Below, piece after piece: positions 23,503 to 31,833 of a stretch of DNA of 37,244 nucleotides (positions are counted from its first letter, which is position 1; each line of letters opens with the position of its first letter). A program made the position numbers and the translations under genes. This DNA is from a virus. A model generated the notes under the pieces. It was not told where the DNA came from, searched no databases, and saw only the letters and a list, made by a program, of their open reading frames with translations. The stretch lies in IMG/VR virus record IMGVR_UViG_3300031382_000008, positions 1 through 37,244 of that record; one strand, given 5' to 3'.

Positions 23503-25971
23503 CTAAAGCTGCTCGTCAACTAACCTGTTAATCTCGATTATTAAAGCATGGTCATTCACAAGTCGCCCCTTTATACCCTCTATGAAGGCAACTGCGTACT
23601 TACTAAGCTTTTCTTCGTCAGTGTTTCCGTAGCTTTTATCTAGTTTTGGGAGTACTGATATTGCAACCCTTATACGGGTGTTTCTACCGTTAATTTTCTT
23701 TTGTATATCTAGCGGAACACTGGCATTTTTTATTATTTTTGCGACCACTTTACAGCGCATATCCGCATCTTTATCACCGCGCATTTCAAGTACGCCTAAT
23801 GCTATTTCTTCAATAAAGCCAGTCGGTATTACGCCGCTAAACAAATCACTCATAACAGTCGCAAGCGTATCGTATACGCTCGTTGTTTCGTCAATCATAG
23901 TTTGCTTGGCTTTTGTCGTTGGTGCCGGTGAATTAAGTAGCGCTAAGTCAGGTTCTAAAGTCTGCAACCACCGCCAAATGCTCTCTGCCCACTTAGGCTG
24001 CCCCTTGCTGTTCTTTACGTCTAACCACTCGTTAAGCTTAACGAAATACTCTGGCGTTTCTGCCACCCTAGTATTTTGCACTACGTAGACTCGCCTATCA
24101 CCGCCCAAGTGTCCCACAGCATCAGTATGGTTGGTAAGCAACAAGTAACTAGTATAAACGGTGCTATGCCGCTGACTCCCATATTTTGTGTTTACCAATA
24201 CGGTTTTAGGTCTTGGGTCGAACAGGTCTTTCATCGTTTCGTAGACCCTGTGTTTGTTGCTAGTGTCTGACATAATTTCATCACAGGTTACAATTAGGGC
24301 TTCTTGCCAATCGTTGTATGAGCCTGCTTCACTCGCGCCGCACAACTGCGGAAACGTCACCTTCTTTACGTTTTCTTGCGAAAAGAGTACAGCCATCATG
24401 TCAGTTAACGTTGTTCTACCGGTACCCTGAGTAGGCGCAACCATAAGAACTGCCGCACCTTTAAATATTGGCGTTTGCGCTTTAGCCGCCAACCATTGCA
24501 ACCAGTAGTCGCGTTCGTCTTTTTCAGGTATTAGGTAGGCTAAGAAGTCGTTAAAACGCTTTACGTCCGCGTAGTCAAAAGTTCCTTTACCCCAAGTGGG
24601 AGCCGCGTATATATTTAAGTATTTCAAGCCGTCATGTTCAATTATAGATTCAGGATTTGCAGGGTATAACATGGTCCCCTGTACCGATAATCTATTTGGT
24701 GCCGTTAACCATAATGAATGCTCGTTAACCATTTTTATTTTCCCGTCTATATCATGCACCGCAACTTTTTTAGGGTGTAAGTTTTTAAACGCGCTAATCT
24801 TAACGCCAACAGGTTTCTTAACGCCACGCATACGGTATGCAGAGTCCTCAGAAGCAACGTATGCGTAGTCAGCAACCAAGTCAGCTACGTTATCTATCTT
24901 AGGAACCCTAGGAGCGCCAACAGTAGCCGCCCATTGCAAAAAGTCGTCAGCTTTGCGGTCTTTACAGTGGTCGTGGAAGCAGTTGAAGTTTCTCATGTTA
25001 GAATAATCACCGCCGCGCCCAACTGGTGAGTATCCCGCAGTGTCCGCGCCGTCGCTATGTTCATCAGCCCACGGGCATCGTATTGTCACAAACTGCCCGT
25101 TATCATTAGTCACTAAATCTTGCTCATAAAGCCATTCCAACAGAGGGTCTACGACACCGTTTAAACTACCTGCTGTGGATTTTATCGGGGACCAACTGCT
25201 TGTCCCCGTCATAGCGGCAGACTTACCGCGTTTAGCAATGTTAACGTCTTTCTGTACGTCAGCCCAAGATACCCCAACGTCCATGACCTCAAGTAGCTCG
25301 TCCGGTGTCCAATATTCGTCGTTAAGTTCAATAAGTTTTACCCTGAAGCTACCTTTTTCACCCTTCTTGCCGTTGATGCCGGTTGGTAATCTAACTACTT
25401 TAGTCGGCATTTTACCACCACCATCGGAATAGCCGGAGGTATAAACAAGATGCACTAACGCTTCGGCTAGCTCTAGGTTGTCTATAGGCTCATCTAATAT
25501 GTAACCATATTGAAAATTGCCTTTGCTTGTCTCAATAATGTAGTTTGGTTTCAGGTCTTCAGGAAGTATTTCAAATGGGATTTTAGTGCCGATATCATCT
25601 AGTACAACAACGTGTAAACGGTCGAAGTTTGACTTTCGGTTATACAGCTTACCGTCTACGTCTTCAACTACGGTTGAAGTCCCAAAATAAAAAGTCCTTG
25701 GTAGATTAGTTCTTTCTAATACGCCCATAGTTTTACTAAGCTTTTTTGGGAATGACGGTGTGTTAGCTTTTTGATACCAAGTTAATATTTCCTCGTCCTC
25801 TATTAAATCGTGAAACACGGTGTCTATGAATTTTGATACTTCTTTTGCATCGTAGTCGATGATGCCTTTATCTTTTAGGTTGACAACATTAGGATTTGAT
25901 GGAACAGGGGGTTGTTTTAAGTCCTTTATTGGGGTATTCTTTTCCTCATCATGTGCGTTCGGTTTACTCAT
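23503..25971 (-). CDS. Primase-helicase, RepB-like primase plus DUF5906/SF3-type helicase
   Basis: This 822-residue protein should lay primers and unwind DNA at the phage fork. Residues 118 to 160 (HVVVLDDIGTK, then YIIETSKGNFQYGY) fit a RepB/AEP-type primase core. Residues 299 to 336 carry C299, H305, C331, H333 and C336, likely a zinc site. The helicase has a P-loop-like TQGTGRTT (514 to 521), Walker B LIVTCDEI (559 to 566) and a sensor motif YLLLTNH (609 to 615). The P-loop has Arg519 where Lys is usual. AAGGAAGG before ATG 25971 supports the start. A terminator for the opposite strand lies upstream, between it and the polymerase gene. Confidence 0.82.
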   Translation of the reverse strand: MSKPNAHDEEKNTPIKDLKQPPVPSNPNVVNLKDKGIIDYDAKEVSKFIDTVFHDLIEDEEILTWYQKANTPSFPKKLSKTMGVLERTNLPRTFYFGTSTVVEDVDGKLYNRKSNFDRLHVVVLDDIGTKIPFEILPEDLKPNYIIETSKGNFQYGYILDEPIDNLELAEALVHLVYTSGYSDGGGKMPTKVVRLPTGINGKKGEKGSFRVKLIELNDEYWTPDELLEVMDVGVSWADVQKDVNIAKRGKSAAMTGTSSWSPIKSTAGSLNGVVDPLLEWLYEQDLVTNDNGQFVTIRCPWADEHSDGADTAGYSPVGRGGDYSNMRNFNCFHDHCKDRKADDFLQWAATVGAPRVPKIDNVADLVADYAYVASEDSAYRMRGVKKPVGVKISAFKNLHPKKVAVHDIDGKIKMVNEHSLWLTAPNRLSVQGTMLYPANPESIIEHDGLKYLNIYAAPTWGKGTFDYADVKRFNDFLAYLIPEKDERDYWLQWLAAKAQTPIFKGAAVLMVAPTQGTGRTTLTDMMAVLFSQENVKKVTFPQLCGASEAGSYNDWQEALIVTCDEIMSDTSNKHRVYETMKDLFDPRPKTVLVNTKYGSQRHSTVYTSYLLLTNHTDAVGHLGGDRRVYVVQNTRVAETPEYFVKLNEWLDVKNSKGQPKWAESIWRWLQTLEPDLALLNSPAPTTKAKQTMIDETTSVYDTLATVMSDLFSGVIPTGFIEEIALGVLEMRGDKDADMRCKVVAKIIKNASVPLDIQKKINGRNTRIRVAISVLPKLDKSYGNTDEEKLSKYAVAFIEGIKGRLVNDHALIIEINRLVDEQL

Positions 25972-26012
25972 CTGATACCTTCCTTATATTTATTGATTGT
26001 TGTAGTGTGGTT

Positions 26013-26043
26013 AAAGCCCTGTTTAGTCCACAGGGCTTTTTTT
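26013..26043 (+). terminator. Strong + strand terminator between two - strand genes
   Basis: AAAGCCCTGT (26013..26022) and ACAGGGCTTT (26030..26039) pair perfectly over ten bases with a seven-base loop. A seven-T run ends at 26043. On the - strand only three Ts follow, so the main direction is +. It would stop transcripts running antisense through the primase gene from the late block. Confidence 0.85.
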
Positions 26044-26081
26044 GTTTGGTCTTAAAGCATACTTATTTTTTACCCTTTAAT

Positions 26082-28091
26082 CTAGTGGTTTCCGTATCTA
26101 TCTAGGATAATCGGGTCGGCTTTTAACGGTAAGCCTTGTGCATACTCGGGCACGCTCTCCATAACCTCCTTCAGCAGTTTTTTATCACGGTACGCGTAAA
26201 TCTCGGCTGTCTCTAATATTATTTCATCGTGTACATGAGCAACAACTGGTAAATCTAACCAGTCGCAATCCCTTAGCTTATCGCGTAACAATGCCGCGCA
26301 GAATGCTTGTGTAACGTTCTCAGATAGCAAACCACCCCATAATCTTACCACACCCCAATGGTGCTTACTGGTGTCGCCTGCTTTTGGCTTTATACCTGCT
26401 TTTAAGCAAACTAAGTTGTCACCTCTATCACTATGCTCTATTGAGCAAAACGGGTATTGAATACCGGTACCATCTGGCAACACGCAAATTAAAGTGCCGC
26501 CTAGCAGGTTAGGCGCAAACGTGTAAACGACCTTACCGGCTTTGAAACTCTTTGTACCCCTAGCTCGTACTGCTTTTTTAGCCGCCGACTCTAATGAGTG
26601 CCAAAAGGTAGCAGCCCACGGATTTGCATTGCGCCACGACACAACTATTTTCTTGACTTCATAGTCTGGTTTTATAACACCGTAGTTTTTAGCCATTGAA
26701 GCAAACGCTCCTACTGCACCGCCATACCCTAAAGCCAATTCCGCAACTTTGCCAACTTGCCTTTCGCCAAGACCTAAATCTTTCGCCGCTTCAATGTAAA
26801 CGTCTATGCCGCGCCTAAACATGTTTAATTTACGTTCGGCTCTGACGTCTCCTGAAAGCCATGGTAACGCCCTTGCTTCAATGGCAGACCAATCGCCTAC
26901 CACGTACTTGTTACCCTTGTCAGGAACTAGCGCAGGGCGCAGAAGTTTAGATAATGATTGCATAACGTCCGGTACTGGCTCATTGCGCATCATTACTTCT
27001 TTCATTGCAATCGCTTCTTCAGAATCGTAGCAATTCCGTTTCATGTTGTGAAGCTGAAGACCTTTACTAGAAAACCTGTGCGTCTGCGCAGCACCGGCAT
27101 GTATAAACGCCCCGCGTACTCTATCATCTTCAGGGTCCGCCATTGTCAGCATCTTGCCAAACTTAGCCACGCTTGATGCACTGGCGTCATGCAACAACCT
27201 TATTAAGTCTTCTACGTCTTCAAATAAATGTAAGTTGTCTGCATCTATCGACGTAATTATTGACTCTCGTATATCTCTATCAAGGCTGAGTTTCTTATGG
27301 TCGTTTTTATGTGTTGTCATTAGTTTAAGCAACTTACGGTCGTTTTCGTCGTCCTCCATGCTACCTAAAATATACTCTTTAATACGTTGGTATTGAGTCG
27401 GCTTAGTTATCAATCCGTCAGTAAGCGCCGTCAACTTAGCCCCTATCTCGCTTTGTTCTGCGGCGGCGTATTTAGTCGCGGCTAATGCTAAATCACGGTC
27501 TATCTTTACGCCGCGTGTATTCATGCGCTCATTGATTAGCCAATCGTTATGCTCTACCTGTGTCATTGAGCGAGTAGCACGCCATAAATCAACTGTAGCA
27601 ATCACATCACTTTTGCAGTACTCCAACATTTCTTTTCGTAAATCCAATGACTCCATAAAGGTGCCGTCTTCTTGCGGTATAGATAACAGTTTTATTAGCT
27701 GTTTCCCCCGCTGACTTTTCTTATTAGGTACTTTGGCGGCTCGAGCTGCATCATCCAAGTTTGATGGCAGCGCGTTTACACGGCATTGCGCCGCTATGCA
27801 GTACCATTTATAATCTGGTATTTCTGGAAAACTATAGTCCGGTACGCCAATTAAGTCGTGTATTTCTCGGTCGAATGCCGCATTCATTGCGCCTACTAAA
27901 GTGGCTGCTTTAAGTTTCATCCTCCACACCATAGGCATGCACTTAGGCATTAAAAACCCGCAAGAAGTATCGTCGTCAGTGTCGTACATAAACAGGCATA
28001 TAATGTCTGTGCTGAAGTCACTAGCGTAAACGTGCAACCCACTCGCCGGTAAATCAACTTTACTTCTGGTTTCGTAGTCAAGAATTATCAT
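26082..28091 (-). CDS. DNA polymerase, family A with 3'-5' exonuclease
   Basis: This 669-residue replicative polymerase has a DEDDy exonuclease: D5 and E7 in LDYETRS, D74 in NAAFDREI, and Y158/D162 in YCKSD. The polymerase motifs follow: motif A GDWSAIEARAL (D400), the O-helix RQVGKVAELALGYGG (R444, K448, Y456, G457) and motif C HVHDEIILE (D622, E623). In the O-helix the residue matching Phe762 of E. coli Pol I is Leu452. No 5'-3' exonuclease domain is present, as usual for phage enzymes. GGGGGT lies before ATG 28091. A - strand terminator just upstream should lower its expression relative to the SSB-like gene. Confidence 0.97.
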   Translation of the reverse strand: MIILDYETRSKVDLPASGLHVYASDFSTDIICLFMYDTDDDTSCGFLMPKCMPMVWRMKLKAATLVGAMNAAFDREIHDLIGVPDYSFPEIPDYKWYCIAAQCRVNALPSNLDDAARAAKVPNKKSQRGKQLIKLLSIPQEDGTFMESLDLRKEMLEYCKSDVIATVDLWRATRSMTQVEHNDWLINERMNTRGVKIDRDLALAATKYAAAEQSEIGAKLTALTDGLITKPTQYQRIKEYILGSMEDDENDRKLLKLMTTHKNDHKKLSLDRDIRESIITSIDADNLHLFEDVEDLIRLLHDASASSVAKFGKMLTMADPEDDRVRGAFIHAGAAQTHRFSSKGLQLHNMKRNCYDSEEAIAMKEVMMRNEPVPDVMQSLSKLLRPALVPDKGNKYVVGDWSAIEARALPWLSGDVRAERKLNMFRRGIDVYIEAAKDLGLGERQVGKVAELALGYGGAVGAFASMAKNYGVIKPDYEVKKIVVSWRNANPWAATFWHSLESAAKKAVRARGTKSFKAGKVVYTFAPNLLGGTLICVLPDGTGIQYPFCSIEHSDRGDNLVCLKAGIKPKAGDTSKHHWGVVRLWGGLLSENVTQAFCAALLRDKLRDCDWLDLPVVAHVHDEIILETAEIYAYRDKKLLKEVMESVPEYAQGLPLKADPIILDRYGNH

Positions 28092-28106
28092 AATTACCCC
28101 CTATTA

Positions 28107-28130
28107 AAAAAGGCTACCTGAGTAGCCTTG
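28107..28130 (-). terminator. Rho-independent terminator between the SSB-like and polymerase genes
   Basis: On the - strand, AAGGCTAC, a four-base loop and GTAGCCTT form an eight-pair stem followed by a run of six Ts (complement of 28107..28112). It lies 17 bases after the upstream stop and 16 bases before the polymerase start. Confidence 0.8.
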
Positions 28131-28147
28131 AAAATTTTACTGTGTAA

Positions 28148-28885
28148 CTACGCTCCGCGTCTTCGACGTCTTCTAGTCGTGGGCTCCGGCTCCGGCTCCG
28201 GCTCCGGCTCGGGTTCAGCTTCTACTTCTTCTACTTCTTCCACTTTTTCCACTGCTTCAGGTTCAGTCTTAGGTTTAGCCCTTGCTTTGGGTTTCTCAAC
28301 TGGGTCGTCTTCTTTTTCTACTTCATCAGCAACCCAGTCTATACACTCTAAAACTGGCGTGTATATTTTACCATATTGCTTGTGCTTGTAGCTGTCATGT
28401 CCAAGCTCAACTACAGGGATTAATCGCCCATCATGTTTACCACCCCTAACTCTAGCTACTAACTCCTTCATCAACGTGTTAACCGCTTTTATACCGCCTT
28501 TGCTAGTAGTGGTGTAAATAACTTGAACGCCTTTGTTACCCCCATCAATGCAAACTAGGTTAACGCCTATTAACGCCTTGTAAGGTGCGCCAACGTCCGG
28601 CAACTGAGATTTAACAACAGGTGGCTCCGTCACTAACGCCGTTTCCTCCCCTACTAACTCACCATCATCCCACGCTTGAAAGCCAACACAAAATGATGCT
28701 GTATCGACTGCCCAATCACTATTACTTTCTACTTCAGTATCATCAGCGCCAAAAACCCATTCACCGGCTTTTGTCATTTTTAAAAATGTGGATTCCGCAG
28801 AACTAGCGGCTGTGATTGCAGTAGTGGTTTTATCTAACGCGTTAATAAGGTCGTTCATGTTGGCAGGTAAATTTTTTGTAGTCAT
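28148..28885 (-). CDS. Replication-module protein, possible ssDNA-binding protein, with acidic then Arg-rich tail
   Basis: This 245-residue protein resembles a set of phage proteins encoded between a Cas4-like nuclease and the polymerase. Blocks include FLKMTKAGEWVFGADDTEVE, FCVGFQAWDDGELVGEE and a late YGKIYTPVLECIDWV. The body is strand-rich, which fits an OB-fold or similar ssDNA-binding fold, but I know of no proof of function. The C terminus is odd: an E/V/A-rich acidic stretch, six Glu-Pro repeats, then six Arg in a row. Typical SSBs end in an acidic tip, so a terminal Arg block is unusual. AGAAAGAG precedes ATG 28885. Confidence 0.6.
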   Translation of the reverse strand: MTTKNLPANMNDLINALDKTTTAITAASSAESTFLKMTKAGEWVFGADDTEVESNSDWAVDTASFCVGFQAWDDGELVGEETALVTEPPVVKSQLPDVGAPYKALIGVNLVCIDGGNKGVQVIYTTTSKGGIKAVNTLMKELVARVRGGKHDGRLIPVVELGHDSYKHKQYGKIYTPVLECIDWVADEVEKEDDPVEKPKARAKPKTEPEAVEKVEEVEEVEAEPEPEPEPEPEPTTRRRRRRGA

Positions 28886-28913
28886 AATAATAATACTCTT
28901 TCTAGGTTTAAAT

Positions 28914-30071
28914 TTATTCGCTAATCGAATTGATTGTAGCGGCTATTGCCTTAATACTAATCGCTTCGGGTCGTTTGTCAGTGTCGGATACTAAGGTAGT
29001 ACCGCTGCTGACCATGCTAATATAGGCGTCATACTTTTTAAAGTCAAGACCTTTCTTTTTAAATAATTTCTCTAGTTGAGGTGCCGTTTTTAACTTAACG
29101 TCGGTCGCTTCATCCAGTGTAACTTTCTTCGCTCTGCGCACCATTTCAAGAACTGTTGATTCCTCGGTCCACTTGCGCATAGCTCGTTTATCGACAAGTT
29201 TATACCCGTCTATGCGCAAGCCTTGTTCCGCTTGCTCATGCGCAAATGACTGAACTGACTTAGCCCATTCTATAACTTCATCAGCCATACCTAACGCGCT
29301 CGCTAATACCGCCGCGTCTTCACTTTTTGGTTTTATCATCAGCGCTTGTCTAGCCGCGCCCGTTTTAACAGGGCAAACAACCATAGCGGGGCAGTACTTG
29401 CAATGTTCTCCCGCAACTGGCTTAGTTTCGTCTTGGCTTTCTAACGCTCTTAGGTATTCGTCTGCAAACTCGTTTAAACGTTCTGGCGTAGTCTCCCATA
29501 CTTGCACTATATCCATACCCTGTTCGCCATATTGCGGTTGAACTATGAATATAACAATTTTAGTACGCCCTTCAAAAAGCTGTGAAAGCCCTTCGGTTTC
29601 GGTACCGCACATAGCATAGAATAAGCCTTGCGCATTTTCATCTGGCGATACAAGATTGAAGCCAAACTTAAAATCACCTATAAAAACAGTGTCGCTATTG
29701 CAAGCTATTATGTCAGCGGTTCCTCCGACTTCATCGTCAATGAAAACTTCCGACTCTGATAATTCCAAGTCGAAAGTGTTAGTATCCGCAAAATCGCTAT
29801 ACGCTTCAAATGCAGGTATAACGGCGTCGTCTATCATTTCTTGGTCAACAATTTGCATTTTGTACGCCATACCAATGAGTTCGGGAAAGTCCATATCAGG
29901 ATTTTCAATGAGGGTTTCCATGCAGTTATGCAATAACGTCCCTCGGTCTGCAAACTCATTGGTGCCACCTTCTCTCGACTTAGGCATTTTCTTTGATAGC
30001 TCAACCCATGCAGGGCAACCCAACGTTCTAGCGGCGGTTGAACCGCCATACTTATAGTGTTTATTTGGCAT
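28914..30071 (-). CDS. DUF2800 family Cas4/RecB-like nuclease
   Basis: This 385-residue protein has a PD-(D/E)XK core: GGTADIIACNSDTVFIGDFK, with the Asp of TADI and the D-F-K of the next strand as metal-binding residues. One Cys near the N terminus (TLGCPAW) and three in HCKYCPAMVVCP match the four-Cys iron-sulphur cluster of Cas4 and AddB type nucleases. The layout corresponds to Pfam DUF2800, often part of phage recombination or replication modules. ATG 30071 has AGGATTGAG upstream; an in-frame TTG at 30083 is possible. Its start overlaps a tiny membrane protein gene. It likely processes DNA ends during replication. Confidence 0.82.
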   Translation of the reverse strand: MPNKHYKYGGSTAARTLGCPAWVELSKKMPKSREGGTNEFADRGTLLHNCMETLIENPDMDFPELIGMAYKMQIVDQEMIDDAVIPAFEAYSDFADTNTFDLELSESEVFIDDEVGGTADIIACNSDTVFIGDFKFGFNLVSPDENAQGLFYAMCGTETEGLSQLFEGRTKIVIFIVQPQYGEQGMDIVQVWETTPERLNEFADEYLRALESQDETKPVAGEHCKYCPAMVVCPVKTGAARQALMIKPKSEDAAVLASALGMADEVIEWAKSVQSFAHEQAEQGLRIDGYKLVDKRAMRKWTEESTVLEMVRRAKKVTLDEATDVKLKTAPQLEKLFKKKGLDFKKYDAYISMVSSGTTLVSDTDKRPEAISIKAIAATINSISE

Positions 30072-30180
30072 TATAATTCTCAATCCTAATTTTTATAACC
30101 ATGGCGGCAGGTATAAGCATGATACTCACCAATGCAAAAACGCCTACCCAATGAGCTAGCTCAAATACTAAACTACTCAC
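30061..30180 (-). CDS. 39-residue membrane protein with GTG start
   Basis: Reading from GTG at 30180 gives VSSLVFELAHWVGVFALVSI and then a short hydrophobic stretch ending in a basic IKIRIE tail. This is one membrane helix with positive residues on the C side. Its start overlaps the stop of the upstream gene and its end overlaps the start of the nuclease gene, so it may couple their translation. The alternative is a chance reading frame; no ribosome binding site is clear. Confidence 0.4.
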   Translation of the reverse strand: MSSLVFELAHWVGVFALVSIMLIPAAMVIKIRIENYNAK

Positions 30181-30472
30181 CGGATTTCATTGCTTCAGCC
30201 ATAGCATCCAGTTCGGACGCCACCCATTGAGGGTACTCTGCATCCTCAGGGATTAGGCTATCAAGCTCAAATATTATTTTTTGCAATCGTTTAAACGTTT
30301 CGCTACTTCCTTTCGCGTGATTAATTAACTCACTGACAACCCAAACCATACGGCTTGAATTGTCACTGGCTGTTTTCTTAATCCACTCATGGTCAGCAGC
30401 ATTAACGTATACCTGTCTTAAATCGCTTTTACCGCCTGAGGGTTCAAATTCTTTAAAATTTAGTATAGGCAT
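30173..30472 (-). CDS. Small helical protein, unknown function
   Basis: This 99-residue protein starts MPILNFKEFEPSGGKSDLRQ, followed by VYVNAADHEWIKKTASDNSS. The strand-then-helix order hints at a regulator-like or DNA-binding fold, but there is no firm match. AAGGATAA precedes its ATG. It is the second gene of the replication transcript. No function is assigned. Confidence 0.6.
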   Translation of the reverse strand: MPILNFKEFEPSGGKSDLRQVYVNAADHEWIKKTASDNSSRMVWVVSELINHAKGSSETFKRLQKIIFELDSLIPEDAEYPQWVASELDAMAEAMKSGE

Positions 30473-30478
30473 TTTATA

Positions 30479-30922
30479 TTATCCTTGTTCGCAATCTTCT
30501 ATTGCCGATGCAAGTCCGGCTAACTCGGTCACATGCTCTGCCGTGTGACGTAATGATGCAACCAACTTTAACAACTGGCTTTTACTGGGTAGCATCCCTA
30601 AAAACTCATTGGGGTCGCCTTCTTTGGCTTCTCTTTGAAACTGTCTATATAAAGCTAACGATTCGCCTAACATAGAAAAACCGTACGGGTCTAAATCAGT
30701 CGCGACAACAGATGAGCTTATATTGGGCATTTTTTTTACGATTACTATAACATCCACAAAATAACTGGTTTCAATGTCGTACCGTTTTGCAACTGAATCC
30801 ACACCTTCCACAAACTGCGTGACTAGTGGTTGAATGCCCGTGCTAAACTCTTTTAGTTGAGTTTTTTTAACTTCGTCTTCAGTTAAGTTATTTAGTAATT
30901 CTTTTGTTGTAAAATCTCTCAT
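30479..30922 (-). CDS. First gene of the replication transcript, unknown function
   Basis: This 147-residue, mostly helical protein has an acidic-basic mix and no recognised motif. AAAGGA lies ten bases before ATG 30922, and the leader AACCCACTATAAAGGA resembles that of five other - strand genes. It lies about 45 bases downstream of a good sigma-70-like promoter, so it should be made first and strongly. Early regulator or host-takeover roles are possible but unproven. Confidence 0.6.
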   Translation of the reverse strand: MRDFTTKELLNNLTEDEVKKTQLKEFSTGIQPLVTQFVEGVDSVAKRYDIETSYFVDVIVIVKKMPNISSSVVATDLDPYGFSMLGESLALYRQFQREAKEGDPNEFLGMLPSKSQLLKLVASLRHTAEHVTELAGLASAIEDCEQG

Positions 30923-30971
30923 TAGTATTTTCCTTTATAGTGGGTTTTTGTTTCATTTAAGTTGATAAACT

Positions 30972-31001
30972 ATCATAGTACGCATATACTAGTTAAGTCA
31001 A
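30972..31001 (-). promoter_or_regulatory. Putative promoter of the replication block
   Basis: On the - strand, TTGACT (complement of 30996..31001) and TATGAT (complement of 30972..30977) are 18 bases apart, each matching five of six consensus bases. The spacer contains TAGTA and TACTA arms (30978..30993), a possible operator. It lies in the gap between divergent genes at 30922 and 31037. Confidence 0.65.
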
Positions 31002-31036
31002 ACAATATTTATAAAATAAACTGAAAGGAAAAGACG

Positions 31037-31219
31037 ATGGATGAACTAAAAACGCTAGAAAGTATTATTGAACAAGAACCTGATGATATGTGGACTCATT
31101 GTAATGATATTGATTACTTTAGACATATAAAGCAACATTCTTGGCTGATATACAACGATGTAACTGGCTGTTGGCAACAAATGAAAACCACAGGAATAAT
31201 ACATGAAAAAAAACATTAG
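31037..31219 (+). CDS. Small acidic protein, unknown function
   Basis: This 60-residue protein has an acidic N-terminal helix and an aromatic middle (Trp, Tyr and Phe in DIDYFRHIKQHSWLIYND). AAAGGA lies before ATG 31037. It opens the + strand block leading to the VRR-NUC nuclease and helicase. The length and character suit an early or anti-host protein, but that is speculation. AT-rich DNA upstream has TAAAAT at 31012..31017 without a clear -35 box. Confidence 0.55.
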   Translation: MDELKTLESIIEQEPDDMWTHCNDIDYFRHIKQHSWLIYNDVTGCWQQMKTTGIIHEKKH

Positions 31220-31502
31220 AAATAAGAAAGACATACAAAAACAAATAGACCAGTTGAAAGAGATTGAAAGGCTTAACACGTTTAGCAGTAACCTAAGTTT
31301 TTTATACGAAGGAAAGTTTACCAAGGTTGAGTTCCTTAAAGAGCAGTTAGCTAGTGCAAACCTAGAAACCACTAGAAAAGGATTTTGGTTAGGCTTTGAA
31401 GATGCAAGATGTCACCCCCAAGAAAATAATATTTTAATGCAGTGGGAAAAAACTTTAGTCTTTAATAAAACAAAACAACTAGAGGGCAAAAACAATGAGT
31501 AG
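31203..31502 (+). CDS. Small basic helical protein, unknown function
   Basis: This 99-residue protein is Lys/Gln/Glu-rich in its first 30 residues and helical throughout, with a C-terminal segment containing GFWLGFEDARCHPQENN. AGGA lies eight to ten bases before ATG 31203, which overlaps the end of the previous gene by 17 bases. The stop also overlaps the next start. No family was recognised. Confidence 0.55.
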   Translation: MKKNIRNKKDIQKQIDQLKEIERLNTFSSNLSFLYEGKFTKVEFLKEQLASANLETTRKGFWLGFEDARCHPQENNILMQWEKTLVFNKTKQLEGKNNE

Positions 31503-31833
31503 AATTGAATTTTTTGGTAAAGCGACTAGAACTGAATCGCAGTTAGAGAAGGCGTTTAAACAAGCCCTCATAAAAAGGGGGTTTTTGTGCTATAAATTTT
31601 CAAGCCCTGCCAAGCGTGCCGTACCTGATGCAATAGTAGTGGCACCTAATGGCTTTGTGGCTTTTATTGAGTTTAAAAACCCAGTTGATAAAAGCAAGTT
31701 AACTAAGCTGCAACAAATTGAAGTTGAAAAACTAAAGCTGCATAAAGCAAACGTTTACGTTGTTCATAGCGGCGATGAAGCCGAAAAGGTTTTTTTAACC
31801 TTACTTAGCAAAAGTGGGTATGTTAAATGCTGA
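31495..31833 (+). CDS. VRR-NUC domain nuclease
   Basis: This 112-residue protein is a minimal VRR-NUC type PD-(D/E)XK nuclease. E14 lies in the first helix (TRTESQLEKAF). P44-D45 in RAVPDAIVVA and E59-x-K61 in FIEFK supply the metal site, and a KLTKLQQIEVEKLK helix follows with the usual Gln. Members act on branched DNA and are frequent in phages, often beside an SNF2-like helicase as here. The start has AGAGGG upstream and overlaps the prior gene; the stop overlaps the helicase start by seven bases. It probably resolves or trims replication intermediates. Confidence 0.87.
   Translation: MSRIEFFGKATRTESQLEKAFKQALIKRGFLCYKFSSPAKRAVPDAIVVAPNGFVAFIEFKNPVDKSKLTKLQQIEVEKLKLHKANVYVVHSGDEAEKVFLTLLSKSGYVKC

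Noticed and set aside
28128-28391. Gly-Ser repeat open frame on the + strand
   Set aside because: It is the shadow of the Glu-Pro repeat of the - strand gene and has no start signal.
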